Source of the DNA: Tubiluchus corallicola
Taxonomy: Eukaryota; Priapulida; Priapulimorpha; Priapulimorphida; Tubiluchidae
Reading direction: 5' to 3'
NCBI GenBank assembly: GCA_030141605.1
Contig: JAQGDQ010000007.1
Location: forward strand, 1,167,173 to 1,227,172
DNA: 60,000 nucleotides
Under the pieces are notes generated by a model, which was not told where the DNA came from, searched no databases, and worked only from the letters and a program-made list of their open reading frames with translations. Positions 25,501-39,077 of the stretch are shown in pieces. Numbering within the stretch: the stretch's first letter is position 1; every line of letters starts with the position of its first letter. Made by a program: the position numbers and the translations under genes.

Positions 25501-28500
25501 CAGAAATTTCGAGGCTGTTCTGGGCAGTGTTCTCACCCGCCATTCTACTGTGTCATATTATAAGTAAGTTCTGTTAGCCTAATATTGCATGAGATGCAGT
25601 TAGCAAAACTATGTGAAATGACTGCATATTATTGATCATTTGCTATAGGCACACAGTTTCAACTTTATACAAAATGTTTTGCATGGTTTCACCATGATGC
25701 TCTGCTGTTGGTGTTGGTGTTGTAGCTGTCGTCATCGTTGGTGTCATCATAGTCGTCATCAACATCATGAACACCATGTGATGTGGTGGATTTGGTGGTG
25801 TGTGTGATGAGTGTGCCGCGGATGGTGTGGCGGGGTGGTAGGATGTGTGTGGTGTTGATAGAGTGGTGTAGTGGGTGTAGTGTAGTCTTGTCTGAGTGAC
25901 ATGGTGTGGTGTAGTATTGAAGTGGGTGGTGTGTTGTGACTGGTATGGTGGGTTGGTGTGGTGTGGATGGAATGATTTGGGTGGCACGGTGTAGAGCGGT
26001 GTGGTGTGGGTAGTGTTGGTGTAGTGTGTTGTGAGTGGTATGGTGGGTGGTGTGGTGCAGGTGGTGTGCTATGAGTGGTGTGGCGTATTGGTGTGGTGTG
26101 AGTTGTTGTGTGCAAAATTCTTTTTGCGGGGTTTGGGTAGTCATGTAATTAAAACTGGAAATATCTACAACATGATGCAGTTAGCATAAAAACACAGCAG
26201 CTGAGGACATGTATAATCATACATGTTGCAAAAGATATAGCAAAAGCACTTACAATAATCATTGATCTTGATATCGATAACAATGCGTCATTTAATTGGC
26301 TCACAAACTGATCTAACTGGTTGTTTTTAAGTTGGCAGCTAGTATAAGCAACTAATGAACTAACAGCATATTATTAAAGCACAGCACTCAATGAATGAAG
26401 ATGTTCTGTTGTTATAATACCATTAAATTACTGCACCAGCTGAGTGATATTAAATTCTTGTAAAAGAATTTTTATGTGAAGCACATTTTAGTTTTTTATT
26501 GTTTTGCGATGCACTTGATATTTGTAATATAAAATGTTGTCACACACTAATAAAATGCCATGTAAACTTGCGGTGTCTTCTACTTCGTTCATTTTAAAAG
26601 CTACTACACATAATGCTGAATTACAGTGCACAGTTAAGTAAGTGATTTAAATTGTTACATCCCATATTATTGCAAATGTTTAATTAAGTGAAGCAATGAT
26701 TTTAAAAGTATTGTAAAAGTTAATAAAATAGTGAACTAATGAAAACCTAATTGACAGAAATAAACAATTGAGCATAATATTAAATTTTATTGTTGCCTAG
26801 ATGTTATATGCCGAAAAACTAACACCTCCCCCCCCCCCCAAATACCACATACTCTATTATACGCATCTTGCAGCAATATGGGGAATCACTAATACTGTTT
26901 TATGGGCTCCAAATTCAGAAACTTCATGGCACAGAAAAAGATGGAATTATGTGCATGAGCCTAAATTTAGAAGACTGATTAAGTTCATTACGTATTGCAG
27001 TGGTATCTAGTCGCACTGTGTGGTTGTTCTTCTATCACTTGAATATCAATCCTTGAATTCTTGTCACCTTCAGGGGGATAAGCAACTTCATAATTGATGA
27101 TTTTCTTATTTGCACAATCTGCCAAATTCACGCTGCAAATAAGTACCACAAAAAGAGTTGTTACATGGTTTAACAATGCTTGTCTAAATAAGAAAAGTTT
27201 TCAACCCAAAAAGGCATATCACCATTTGCAAACTCAATACAGTGAATAATAATGTGAATTTAGTACAAGTAGTAGTAGCAGCAGCAGCAGGAGCAGTAGC
27301 AGTAGTTATTAATTGTAACAATGAATCATTATAAGCAGAATGATTTTACAGTCCAGTACAATAAGATAAACAAATACAATTGACCAAGCAAACACTACTA
27401 CATAAACGGAGAAGAGAAACTAAACTTGTGTGTATATTAGTTTTCCAACAACATAAAGCAACATCTAATAGTCATTGTTACAAGCTTTAGACTACAAATA
27501 AATAAATTTGTCAAATCTCATTCAGGATAATCCTGGCACACATTCTCTGTATCAATACATTCACAAATGAAATTATATTATATTTGCACTAAACACTCCA
27601 GCAAATATTATACACATGCTACATGCACACTATGTAAACTATGTTAAGTAATGTTACAATCTCACATAAAAATCTCAAAGCTGTAGCATCCTGCATGATT
27701 AATCAGGAAAATAGGAACAGTTGTTAAATCAATGACAAAACTGAACTCATTTGTTACATTGGTGAAATAATTACTTGCAAAGCAAGGAAAACAATTTAAA
27801 GGTTTACTAAGCTACAGGCCTACTTTTTATACTCCTTATATTGACGTTTCTATCTTGTTCAGTAAAGTAGTGTAGTATGCAGATCCTGTATGCTGTTAGT
27901 AGTAGCATTAGAGTTTGCATGGAATGAAATACACAGACAAAATGCAAATGTACGAAACTTTAGTACAGCTGGAGTAATTTACCTCACAGTTCACGCTATT
28001 AAAAAACTGAACAAAAGGTTTGAATATATTCAGTTTGAAACTGAATAAAAGGTTTTCCAACTTTAATAAAAGTTTATTTATCTAGCTTTTGTGTTTTTAC
28101 TGTTAAGCAATAAAGTAAAGTAAAAAAGTACTAACTTGCAATAGTTTTACAAGGAATGACAAAAAGACACCCAAAAGTATTGGCTAGGAAAGTCCATGGA
28201 AACACAATAATTTTTTTTCATTTTCTTGGCATGTATTTGTCTATTTACATATACTGAATAATGACATTGTAAAACATGTATTAATTATCAATCATGTTAA
28301 ACCTTTTATTAAACCACTTTGACTAGTCCTGCAACAATTCTTTCTATATTTACCCATTTGTATTTGTCATTTATAAGTTTTGAAGAAACTTACTGCAATT
28401 CAAAATAAACTTGACATGTTCTAATCTCAGTCTAATCTCAGTCTGCTTTATGTCATTCTTGTATGCTTACTTGCGGTCCAATAACACAGAATCAAGAAAA

Positions 28501-31500
28501 TCAGTAGTACAGAAGCTAAAACTCACCTAATTCCACGGGCAACAGCAGTATTCTTTAAAATGACATCAACATCGTTTATACACTTAGCAGCAAGAAGAGC
28601 TCTTGTCACAAAAACAGATGCTGTAAAGAAACAAAAAAATTTTAGAATAAGCCTGAAAAGATACAGAGTGATTTTTATTAAAAGTAGGTAGTGATTACAA
28701 CTCATGTTTAGTTATAAAAATCAATTTTCAAGCAAAATGATGCTTACGAATTTTTCCTCGGGCAAAACCTTTAGGTGCCATCGTATTTATGGTATAGATA
28801 ACTCCATACTTGTTGAAGCTCATGCAATAACCAGGAAGAAATCCAGGATATATAAATGAAGTAAAATTTTCTTCAACCACAGCAAACTTTCCCCTTGGTG
28901 ATGAGCTTATTATATGTGCCTGGACCACCGCACAATTGTACTCAAATGCCAAGCATGCATCTTCTGTATGACCCATACCAAGCTGTAAACATATAATATA
29001 CATACGTGGAGAAGGGTTCAAAAGGTATGCTTCTCCCTTCTCTCATAACAATCGCTGCTTTTATTAGTAAGACTTACGTAACTGCTAAAAAAATTTTAAG
29101 TTAGCAACTCTTGTATATGTTCCATATATGCAACACTTCCGTATTTGCAAATAACTGTTACTAAAAAATAAATTACGGTATCTAATGTAATACCAGCAGG
29201 AATACAGAGAATTTGTGTGGACTCTGTATAAAATAACCATGAAAAAACTATGCCAAACAAACAGGATAATGCACTTGTTTTTCTAAAATTGCAAAGTTTT
29301 GTTAATATTCACACAAGAAACAGAAGATGTTCACACATTTCTACAAAGAACTTGTCCACCAGAAATGAAATGAAAATAGCGATAATTGCACTTTCGGATA
29401 AGTTTCGATTACGGCGAAATTTATTAAATTTCGTAGTGGAAATTTCCGATAATTTTCCATAGCATTTTCTGTGCTTTTACTAGTACTTATCCAATTTATC
29501 TTTTGTTTTCTCCTAGTTATGAAAAATTGCTGAAAAATCTTGGCTAAATTAGTTCAAATAAAGCAAAAATTTCGTTTGTATAACATTTTGTGATATGCTT
29601 TTACCGGCAATGCAGCATGTCTTCAGTGCTGATGACTACAAAGTTTTAGGGTCTCCAGGCCCAATCAACCGAAATACCACATTTGAATTTACTTAGCAAA
29701 ATCACGTTTTTTTTATAATTTGTGAAATATCTACAAATTAAAGTTTGTTTATTTTTAACGAAAAGTTAAGATATTTAAATATTAATCATTAAGGATACTT
29801 AAATAAAAAGATATTATAACACATTTCTAAGGTAAGCCACTCCATCAAACTTGAGGTTCTATACTATAAAACATCTTTGTCCTTTTTGTATTAGAATTTT
29901 TCATCAGTAATTTTGCATCACAGCAAATGAAAGCAAACAAACAAAAAACAAATTTTTTTATTTATTTTAGAGTTTTTTTAAGCTTTAATAGTAGTTAGTT
30001 TTGCAAAAATGTTTTGGTAATCTATGTTTCATAAATTTCGGTCTGTAAGTTCAGTTTCGGTAACATCCCTGTTGTCCACCATAAATAACTGAAACATTAA
30101 GTTCATTGCTTATTAGTACTTTACGGTAGTTGAGAGGATGCTGTTAAGAATGCATACGTATCAATGATGTTCACTGTTCAAGAACAGTCCTTCAAAGATT
30201 TACGATGTCACTGTGACGACCACTGGCACCATTTTTGACTGTCTATGGTGTATTGTATAAAAGAATAAATAGTTTTGTCAGGAATGCAAAATAGGCGTTG
30301 CCTTTTACTTTATCCGAGCACGCCAGAGTTCATCACATGTGGATAAAAACAATTTTTAATACTAATTTTTTAAGGCAAGGGGTTTTTATCCAGACTTTTT
30401 TAACGAGGGTCCTAGTAGTTTGATTAAAACTGATGCTATTTTAGGCCATTATAATTTGTACTTAGAAATGACGAGGACGAACAGGAGGACAAACAAACGT
30501 TATTGCTTTTTTTATAAAAAAAACGTGTAAAAATTATTTAGTGGCAATTTCAAAAATAATATTTCTACAAATCACTTACATACATACATATAACGAAAGA
30601 ATTCAGTTAACCCCATCCCAGGTATAATAGGAAGAGAGGAGAGGATAATTACCGAAGAGTTCCATTGTCGCTGCAGCTGTACCAATGGGCTAGCCTCAGG
30701 TCGTGATACCGTGGGTCCAGTTATCCAGGATCACATCTCAAGAATCAAGAAACCACACTGCTGGGGCTCACGCATTGCAGACTCCACCACCAGAGGGTTA
30801 GAAACAAGGATCCAGGGTCTCGAAACGTCTCCGTTTACTCCTATACTGTAGGAGTCAGCAAATGACGGAGGAAAGGAGAAAAGTTCCTCGTTCCCAGTCT
30901 TCAACTAGGCAACCTCCTTAGGCAGTTCCAAACTCCACCCAACAACCGTCATGATCTACGTGGCCAGATTACGAACACGACGAAGTTTCCTGCAAACTAG
31001 TAACACTGCCTAGGAACCGTCTGGTTTCCTCTCAGAGAAATTTGATTACACTGAGAACACCAAAACTAGCGAACTCATTATGAGATCTCAAAAGTTATGA
31101 GATCTCAAACTTGCTGCCACAAAACGTGTGCTTCCAACGCAGCTTAAAAACCCGTAATGGCGGCAATAAGGAAAAATCACGGTTCAATGCTTTTCCAGGA
31201 GCGCGAAAATTATCCTGTAACCATTCAAGACATGTGACAGGAAGATCGCCATCAAACAGGGAAAAGGGGAGAGGTATTAAAGGATGGGCAGAAAACCAAC
31301 CCAAACATAAAACAGAAATGAATATTTTATTTGGAGTACAAAATGAACTTTAGCATAATTTTAATACGGACGAGGACGTCTGTGACGTCACAGTCACATA
31401 TACTACAATTTACCTGCCCTGGGCTATTCAAGTACACATCTGTACAACCAGCTATACCATGACTCTCAGGAGCATGTTTTGATATCTTTGTAGATTTATC

Positions 31501-33774
31501 CAAGTCAAGTGGAATACTTTCATAGTCAATATCCAGATCAATGATAGATAAAAAGATCTGCAAAAATAATAATGTTTAGAGGCAAACTGCTAACCGTATT
31601 AAAGTACCAAAGTAACTCTACGCTAGAGTCACACTTTATCCTAAGCTGATTTCTCATCATTGAATAAACAACAATTTTGAGAACAGCAGTCAGTGCATGC
31701 TTTCAAAAAAATATTTCAATCCTAATATGGCCAAAGTACAACTAAACGACTTGTATATTCCTAAATATTAATTTATTCACTTCCACATATATATATATAT
31801 GAACATTTTTCTAAACAGTATGATTCCATTTTATGGGGGCTTGGAGTATTTTACAGAAGCTTGTACCTGTATATAGAGTAATGAGTGTACACAAACCTTT
31901 TCAAAAGGTTGTTCGCTTCCATCACAAATGCCTTGAAGTTCCTCCACGTACTGCGGAAATGCATCGTTTGCTGCATCAAAAAACTCACTGTATATCTATA
32001 AATGAAATTATGTGCATGTACTGTAATCTACGTAGGATGACACTGGAAATCTATTAGCACTTAGCACCAATTACGTCAAAACTAAAACTTTTTATTCAGG
32101 GTTTCACACAGTTGTAGCTTTGCTTCAAAACAAACAACCCATATGTTTAACTCAACTCCTACAGTAGCAATATCACTCTGAATTTATTTGTTTATAAAAA
32201 ATAAAACACACCTGCTGTAAATTTACAGACTCATTACTGAAATAGATTTTACATACCTACATCTACATAAAAATATTTATTCTTGATATCTCATTGAATA
32301 AATAAAAATGAAAATAAAAAACTATTTCTCTGAAAATATTGTGGTATAATAAAACGTATTCTGCTAATTGCAAGAATAAAATTTTTATTAATTAACTAAA
32401 ATGTTCAGACAAAATTTTATGACACATTTTTGGTTTTAACTATTTATTACACGCTAACGCCACAACCTAACAAGTGACATAATAAAATAACCATGAAACG
32501 CAAACAGTAACATGGAATTATAGCTAAACAATAAACAATTTTAACTTATTCATTGACAATACAAAATTAACATGAGTAGAAGCAGGCTTATTTCTGATTG
32601 GCACACGATGAAGACTAGTTGTTTTTTAATCAAGCAGCATCCTTCCTTCCTCTGTGTATCCTGTACAAGATGTTACTCCCTACCAGTAGCTTTCTACATT
32701 ACATATAAACATGTGCCTAACAATCCTGTAAATATAATGTTCCACCAACAGCTACACAAGATGGCTATGTTCCAATATCTTCACTATCTTCAATAACTTC
32801 ATTAACAATCTCGCTAACTACCAAGTAGTCTACAACTGTAACATTAACCATCCAGATCATATCAGCACTTCACATGCCACAAAACCAATTTAACTCCAGA
32901 ATATCAATTACAATAACAAGTCAATTGTTTGCGGAGAAAAAGATGTTATCAGTTTGAAATTTTAGCTACGAATAATGCTTATCTGACAAAATAACCATTA
33001 CATTATACCTAGAGAATGCACAATAAGCTTTGAAGGACATTGTATTTGCTAACATCTTGTAAACATCCTTTTGTTGAGGGTATGACTAATCACTAACTCG
33101 TGACGTGACACAGCAGAAAACATAAACAAGCCATTAGCTTATTTGATATTACAGATAGTAAATATAATAAAATAATAAATCATTAATCTTCATTTACATC
33201 ACTATTTGAAACAAATCTTAGTTAATTAGCTACAATAATAATTTGATACTAAAAACAGTAATGCACAATAGGTCACACACCTTCCTCCCCAAGTCACTGT
33301 CAATAAATTTCAGAAAGTAGTCAATATCCGTATTAACTTTGTAGAAATCAGAAATTTGTTGCTTGAACGTCTTTCCCTGAAAATACTTCCTAAAAAATAA
33401 CTCAACAATGGTACATAATTAATAAACATAGTTGATTTACATAACAAGTAAAAAGTGAGAAAATATATTAATGACAGCCTTTGGCTAAGGCTAGTCAAAA
33501 TTCTGGCAATTAATGAATTAGTTAAATAGTTAATCTTAGTTGGGTCAGAACTATAATTTTTCACAAATACGAAGCACGTTTAACTCATGTATTTCTGGTC
33601 TAGATGAGCTCCCAGTCAAGGCAAAAACCATCAGCTTTAATTCTAGAAACTACAGTCATTACAAATTACACACAATTAAAGAGAACTTGACAAACTTACT
33701 ATAGCAAACCCAACATCATAATAGCCACCAGAAGCATGAAGAACTGGCAGAAACAAAGCTTGAGCTGACAACAT
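22536..33774 (-). CDS. Gene B: complete Tan-like / acyltransferase-type Ntn amidohydrolase (peptidase C45 family)
   Basis: Nine minus-strand exons: 33700-33774, 33281-33376, 31897-31995, 31414-31557, 28748-28982, 28527-28620, 26992-27132, 23507-23700 and 22536-22579. They sum to 1122 nt (373 aa plus TAG), close to the 357-387 aa of characterised relatives. Phases agree at every junction (0,0,0,0,1,2,2,1). Landmarks: HASGGYYDVG (residues 14-23); QYVEELQGICDG in exon 3; the cleavage and nucleophile site GIAGCTD with Cys128; GHTED (142-146), where gene A and most relatives have Asn in place of Thr; GFLPGYCMSFNKYG; SVNLADC with Asn250, the likely counterpart of the catalytic Asn of this fold; HCNTY spanning the exon 7/8 junction; SSKMR with Arg313, a candidate for the conserved C-terminal Arg; and the short last exon TWMARGIFWELSV. 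There is no clear signal peptide. The introns hold repeats, including a Helitron relative at 24918-25310. The family is secure; the substrate is unknown. Confidence 0.92.
23893..24050 (+). repeat. Dispersed repeat sharing the ggccatttgggca / gacacttgggca motif
   Basis: This contains ggccatttgggcat, as at 46620, and gacacttgggcac. It ends with gaccatgcaaggatac at about 24028, which is found on the opposite strand at 47850-47866. Two shared blocks suggest that the three loci derive from one repeat family. It lies in a gene B intron. Confidence 0.5.
24918..25310 (+). mobile_element. Diverged partial copy of the Helitron-like unit, opposite orientation, in gene B intron 7
   Basis: This segment follows the reverse complement of the 16590-20495 units in order: the TATA-rich stretch with aagattcg, the block around gcaccatttg, ctatatatcaaacga, tttatttttcgaatc, aaacttatacctctcatttctg, ggtgggtgtagtaggt and catttagaattc-like blocks, and ttttcccggacccaac. 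It is clearly older than the array copies and lacks the 3' hairpin half. It lies within the intron between gene B exons 7 and 8. Confidence 0.75.
25715..26115. repeat. GGTGT-rich low-complexity tract
   Basis: Degenerate tggtgtggtg units with G/T skew, in the intron between gene B exons 7 and 8. It is the strand complement in style of the CAC-rich tract at 37.3 kb. Open frames here are His/Thr-rich artefacts. Confidence 0.92.
30590..31330. other. GC-richer island inside the gene B intron before exon 5
   Basis: This block stands out from the AT-rich intron around it. It has a doubled ttatgagatctcaaa at 31078-31108, and no recognised domain in any frame. It may be an unrecognised transposon or LTR-like segment; no matching ends were found. 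Confidence 0.35.
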
Positions 33775-34561
33775 GACCACTAAATCTACTGGCTTTTTCT
33801 TCGTAATCAATTACAAAATCATTCAAATTGTGCATATCAGTAGCTAAACAAACTCTGACTTTTCACTTTGCTGGTGAAAGAACTTCTCAGATAGACTGCA
33901 ACTGTCTGAAGCAAGCAAGAGCAAGACATGTCTCTGAAAGCATAAAATACGGTATTCTCAAATTTTCCTAAAGATGTGTGAAAGGCACAAAAATCACCAA
34001 AGAAACGGATTGTTTTCAAAACTAACGATTTCTTCCACTCCCTTTCTCAATTGACGTTGGCTCGTTAACTTTGGTTTTTCGCCACCCTTTCTCTATTAAT
34101 TTTGTATTTTTGTGCATTTATTTTTATATGTTATATAAAAATGTAAAACAATAAATTAACAACCTTATCTAACCTAATCTTTTTCATCTTATCATTATGC
34201 TCCTAGTCCTAGACAATTGTTCTAGAGTTTAGACGTGTTTTCTCTTTCTTGGTATAGTTTGCTCAAGTCCCAAGCGAAATTAAAATAAAATTTCGAATGC
34301 GAAAAGTCTTCTGTGCTCTGATATCAGTAAGAACCACAGCGTTAGTAATTTAAGTTTAACGAATTATTAAAAATCCGAAATACAGCTCTGATGTTAGGTC
34401 CTCAAATTTGATCAGCACCTGGGCGGCTCATCATCATTAGGTAGTTACTGGGCAGAGAAATTCTAAAACTGTCACCAAGTCAGGCAAACACAACGATAAT
34501 ACAGCAAAGAAGTAGACACTGCTAAAGTCTGCTATGCTACTGGCTTGTCAGCATTCACTGT

Positions 34562-35472
34562 TGTAGGGCGCCGAGTAACCCACTAGCCGAAATAGGACAC
34601 TTCCGGCAAAAAGCATGTGCTAAATTTGCGCAAATGCAGTGACGTACAAGGGCAGCCCAAGTAGGGCACTGGCGATTTTTGACGGGAAAACGAGAATTAA
34701 GATGACATAATAAGACATAAACCTAAATTTGTTTTAGGGAAAAAGTAACTTTATAGTCCTTGACAATTTACAAAATTAATGTATTTTTACAATAGTATCA
34801 TCAGTATTATTAGCTACATTAAAATCATTATAACATTATACTAAGTATCTTATTCTAATGCTTTAAAGAGAGAAAGTATGCACACAGTTATTACAGAAAT
34901 AATTACAACTTTAAAAATGAGACAGATGCTGCTTTCACAACACAAAAAAAAGTTTTTTTTTTAATATTTAGGAAAAGCATAGACAATTAGTTTTAATAAT
35001 ATCAGTAGTATTGTAACATGTAGGGCACTGTCGTACATGGCTTGCTAGCCCATGTAGGGCACATATATCGCTAGAACGTTTACTTAGGAGAAAACAATTA
35101 TTCGTCCAAGAGGTAGTGAAATGGATTGCCTGTCTGTGAAGCGAGACAAAATAAAAAATGATATACCTTAAATAAATGTTGAAATCGCTAAAAAGTGGGT
35201 TTATTTCACTTCAACAACATTAATATCGAAACCAAATTTAATATTGTCCGTTCTACCAGCTCAGAATAAAATTCTTTTATTTTACCAGATGTATAATAAA
35301 TTATTCGACGTGTGTTGACGTTTTTAATTGTTATTATTACATAAACAAGGACAACGGACGGTGCCAGTACGCTTAACGACTCAATTCGCGACCTGTCTCT
35401 AGTGTCCTACTTGGGCTAGCCCATGTACGCCAATTGTCCTACTTGGGCTAGTGGATTACTTGGCGCCCAACA
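34562..35472. mobile_element. Non-autonomous TIR transposon, 911 bp, with 5-base target duplication
   Basis: The left end reads TGTAGGGCGCCGAGTAACC and the right end, reverse-complemented, TGTTGGGCGCCAAGTAATC. Both continue into CACTAGCC and a TAGGACA-type block. ACTGT lies on both sides (34557-34561 and 35473-35477). Subterminal motifs such as agcccaagtagg and cccatgtaggg recur several times in both orientations near each end. There is no open frame of transposase size. The superfamily is not assigned. It lies between gene B and CNT-1. Confidence 0.75.
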
Positions 35473-35477
35473 ACTGT

Positions 35478-37212
35478 CACTCAATCATTCTTCATCATCA
35501 TCATCATACGCCCGTCACGTCTATTGTAGACATTGCAGGCAGAATTCTAAAATAAAAGAAATCTGCCTTCAGACAGGTAAACGCAGCAGTAATTCAGCAA
35601 AAAAACTAGACACTGCTACGCCAGTACCACTTCCGTTGGGAGCCGGAAACCTCGAAGAAATAGGGGCAACCTTTGTTCAATTGGGCCATCTAAGCGCATT
35701 TCTAATGTTCCATATATATTCATCTCATTTTGGGAAATTATTTTAAACCACTCATGAAGAGTAAACTGAAATTTACTTTTTATTGTTGAATGACTCTTCC
35801 TCTAATTGAAAATAAGCATTATAGACGTACAACGGCCAGAATCTGACCGAAATCCTCAACGAACTGACCGTTGACCAACATACAACTAATCGACAAGCAA
35901 CTATGCCCACTATCCAATAGATATCTTTGTAAGTTAGAACCACTACACTCCAGGATACAAGTTCTAAGAGTAAGTGAACATTTACAGTCTAAATAGCATA
36001 AATCAAATTAAGTAATAAAAGTTTAGAATTATTTAAACCTTTATTATTAATCTTGTTGCATGAGAGCAAGAACCTATAGTATCTGGATTCAGGCTTATAC
36101 TAGAAAATGAGAAATGAAGAATTGTCAGTCTTTTGTAAATCAGAATAGTTCTTGTAATTTCATTAACGCAGTAGTTTTTTGTGGGCGTGTTCAAGCTTTC
36201 ATTTATCTTCTATTTTGAAAGCTTTTGGCTACTTGCCAATTTTATCTTTGTGGCATATATATAATGGTTTTGTGCTGACTAGTATGCAACTAATTGCAAA
36301 TGCATTGATCTTTCTGGTCTTTAGGATCTGTTTCATTATTAATTTTGATACTAATTAAAAATAATGCAAGTCAAACTGGCAGCACAGTTTCGAGTGCTAA
36401 AATGCTTAAAGCTAATGTAGTAAGTTAAACAATGTGTGTACAGCACGAAATTCAGGGGAGATATCTAAGCGGTTAAGCCAACTTGGTGACTAACTTAGTC
36501 GATAACTTCCCCCTTCATTTTGTTAGAAGTACGCACGCCCGTTCCAATGTAGAGTTTAGGAAAATTTAATTATATCCATGTTACCATTCATCACACGAAT
36601 TATAATTATAACCCTCTATTCACTGCTATTTAACTTATATTTGTTGCACAGGTGTGATGATTCAAGAAACTACCACGATAGAAAATTGACAAATCTTAAT
36701 AAATATTACAAGTATATCTACAATTAAAATCGTAAGAGATTTAATGTTTATGTTCGTTGCAGATACAATGCTTTTGCAATTGTTATTGTATACGATTACA
36801 TTATGGCAGGTGTTCTTGCACTGGACAATTTATTTATTTGCGGAGGACAAAAAAGTGCTAACTGTTAAAATTAGATTTGGTACACTAGCGCTCTGTTATC
36901 ACCACCTACAGATTCCATGTTTCTGATGTAGCTGTGTCCGTCCAGCACTTAAGAATTAAATACACATTGTTATCGTCCAATTTTAAAAGCCCATTCTTAT
37001 TTTTACAATAATTATTATTAGTTCGACGACTTATAATATTTGCAACTGATGCCGAGAAGCAAGAAAAAGTTAATTTTAAATTGATTTAAGTTGCATGTTT
37101 CCATAATTCAGATAAGTATAAATCTGGTAGGGTGATTAGATATTATGACCTCTGTTCAATACGAGAAAGTGGTAGCAATTCGTTAATCTGTTAAAGTTGT
37201 TTAATTAATTGA
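35478..37212. other. Spacer between gene B and CNT-1, no gene recognised
   Basis: 35490-35610 partly repeats 34432-34530 (attctaaaa, caggcaaacac/caggtaaacgc and agacactgct blocks), so the TIR element sits inside a degenerate direct repeat. The rest is AT-rich and featureless. Confidence 0.5.
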
Positions 37213-37255
37213 CTAGCCAAATCCCACAAAAAATTTTACGCATAAACCCACAATG
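37213..37255 (-). mobile_element. Possible Helitron-like 3' end
   Basis: On the minus strand this reads a GC-poor hairpin (CGTAAAATTTTTTGTG), about ten bases, then GGCTAGT. It resembles the 3' end of the 16590-20495 units, with roughly 27 of 40 bases agreeing by eye. The body would extend to higher coordinates and could include the CAC-rich duplication. No matching 5' end was identified. Confidence 0.35.
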
Positions 37256-37305
37256 ACAAACCATACTACATGCACCACACCACACTACACCAACACCACA
37301 CAACC

Positions 37306-38519
37306 GACACCATACCACTCACTCCACTACCCTACCCACACCATGTCACCCACACAACACTATAGCATGCACAACACCCACATTACACCATATCACCCAC
37401 ATAAAGCCACCCACACAATGCCATTCACATTATGCCACAAACACCATGCCACAATCACCATTCATACCGCACCAACCTCATCCACCACCCACATCACGCC
37501 ACTCATACCACATCAACCACAAAACGCCACCCACTTCACAACACACCACCCATACCGCATCCAAGATACCACATCAGCCATATCACAACACCTATATCAC
37601 ATCAACCATAAAACATCACCCACATCACAACACACCCACAAAAAGGCATAGGAAAAATGTTACAGGAAAAAAGTGGCACAAGTGGACAAGCAGGTAAAAA
37701 TGGCACAGCAAAAATAGCGCAAATGGAAAAGTAGGTAAGAATGGCATACGTAAAAATTAATGGCACAGGAAAAAATGACACACTTCGTAACATATGTGCT
37801 TAGGATTAGGGTTACAGTGGGGTATAATTATTTGAGTTATTTTTACCTCTGCCAAAAAAGTTGTGCTTCAGCACAGTTTGCTTGGTTGTTTTTTGTCCGT
37901 TATGGCAGTAAGACACCATACCACTCACTCCACCACCCTACCCACACCATGTCACCCACACAACACTATAGCATGCACAACACCCACATTACACCATATC
38001 ACCCACATAAAGCCACCCACACAATGCCATTCACATTATGCCACCAACACCATGCCACAATCACCATTCATACCGCACCAACCTCATCCACCACCCACAT
38101 CACGCCACTCATACCACATCAACCACAAAACGCCACCCACTTCACAACACACCACCCATACCGCATCCAAGATACCACATCAGCCATATCACAACACCTA
38201 TTTCACATCAACCATAAAACATCACCCACATCACAACACACCCACAAAAAGGCATAGGAAAAAATGATACAGGAAAAAAGTGGCACAAGTGGAAAAGCAG
38301 GTAAAAATGGCACAGCAAAAATAGCGCAAATGGAAAAGTAGGTAAGAATGGCATACGTAAAAATTAATGGCACAGGAAAAAATGACACACTTCGTAACAT
38401 ATGTGCTTAGGATTAGGGTTACAGTGGGGTATAATTATTTGAGTTATTTTTACCTCTGCCAAAAAAGTTGTGCTTCAGCACAGTTTGCTTGGTTGTTTTT
38501 TGTCTGTTATGGCAGTAAG
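37306..38519. repeat. 606-bp tandem duplication, two nearly identical units
   Basis: Unit 1 starts at 37306 and unit 2 at 37912 with gacaccataccactcactcc. Each holds a CAC/CCACA-rich stretch of about 330 bases, then a minisatellite built on aaaaatggcacagg, then a unique part ending tatggcagtaag. Differences between the units are few, so the duplication is recent. Long open frames in the CAC-rich part come from skewed composition and are not genes. Confidence 0.9.
37651..37785 (+). repeat. Minisatellite, about 17-bp unit (copy in duplication unit 1)
   Basis: Degenerate units of the type aaaaatggcacaggaaaa repeat here and again at 38254-38390 within the second 606-base unit. The motif pairs with the inverted set at 39078-39210. 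Confidence 0.65.
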
Positions 38520-39077
38520 CCTGTTATGCAAAAACAGATTTCCTAAGAAAAGTGCTTATAGACTATAGAATGCCAACATAGGAATCTTTTCACCGGTTCT
38601 TTTTTCGGAAAACTTGACCGAACACCATGTACAAAAAAAATTTCGTAGAGCATTTCGTTGAGGTGGTCAGAGGGAGTGCTTAGTACTTCTTTTTATTACT
38701 TCTACAAGGACACACAATTCGCGTTAGTTCCAGGTTCTATTTCGAGAAAATCTCGTTTGTACAACTGAGTAACGCTGTCTATAATTTTTACTTATTATTG
38801 TATATAGCCCCATAAGATGACTTGGAACATATATATTTGTCAGACTATTACTACCGCCAAAATTAACGGTGACAAAGTAGATAAACCCTATGTAGAACAT
38901 TGGTGCCTTAATGAACAAATATTTTGTGAGTCTTTTGCTAGTCTATATAATACCAATGAATACACACTTTTGTATGTTTGCTCGTTTATCTTTGTGTTAA
39001 ATTTTTTGAATCAAAAGAACCAGACCTAGTTTTATTATAATTCGTTTTATAAAAATCAATTGCGTTAAAATAACATT

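Noticed and set aside
25643-26144. His/Thr-rich open frames on the minus strand
   Set aside because: They come from the GGTGT low-complexity tract in a gene B intron.
37253-38267. His/Thr-rich open frames of 130-165 codons
   Set aside because: They lie in the CAC-rich part of the 606-base duplication and change frame freely between units.
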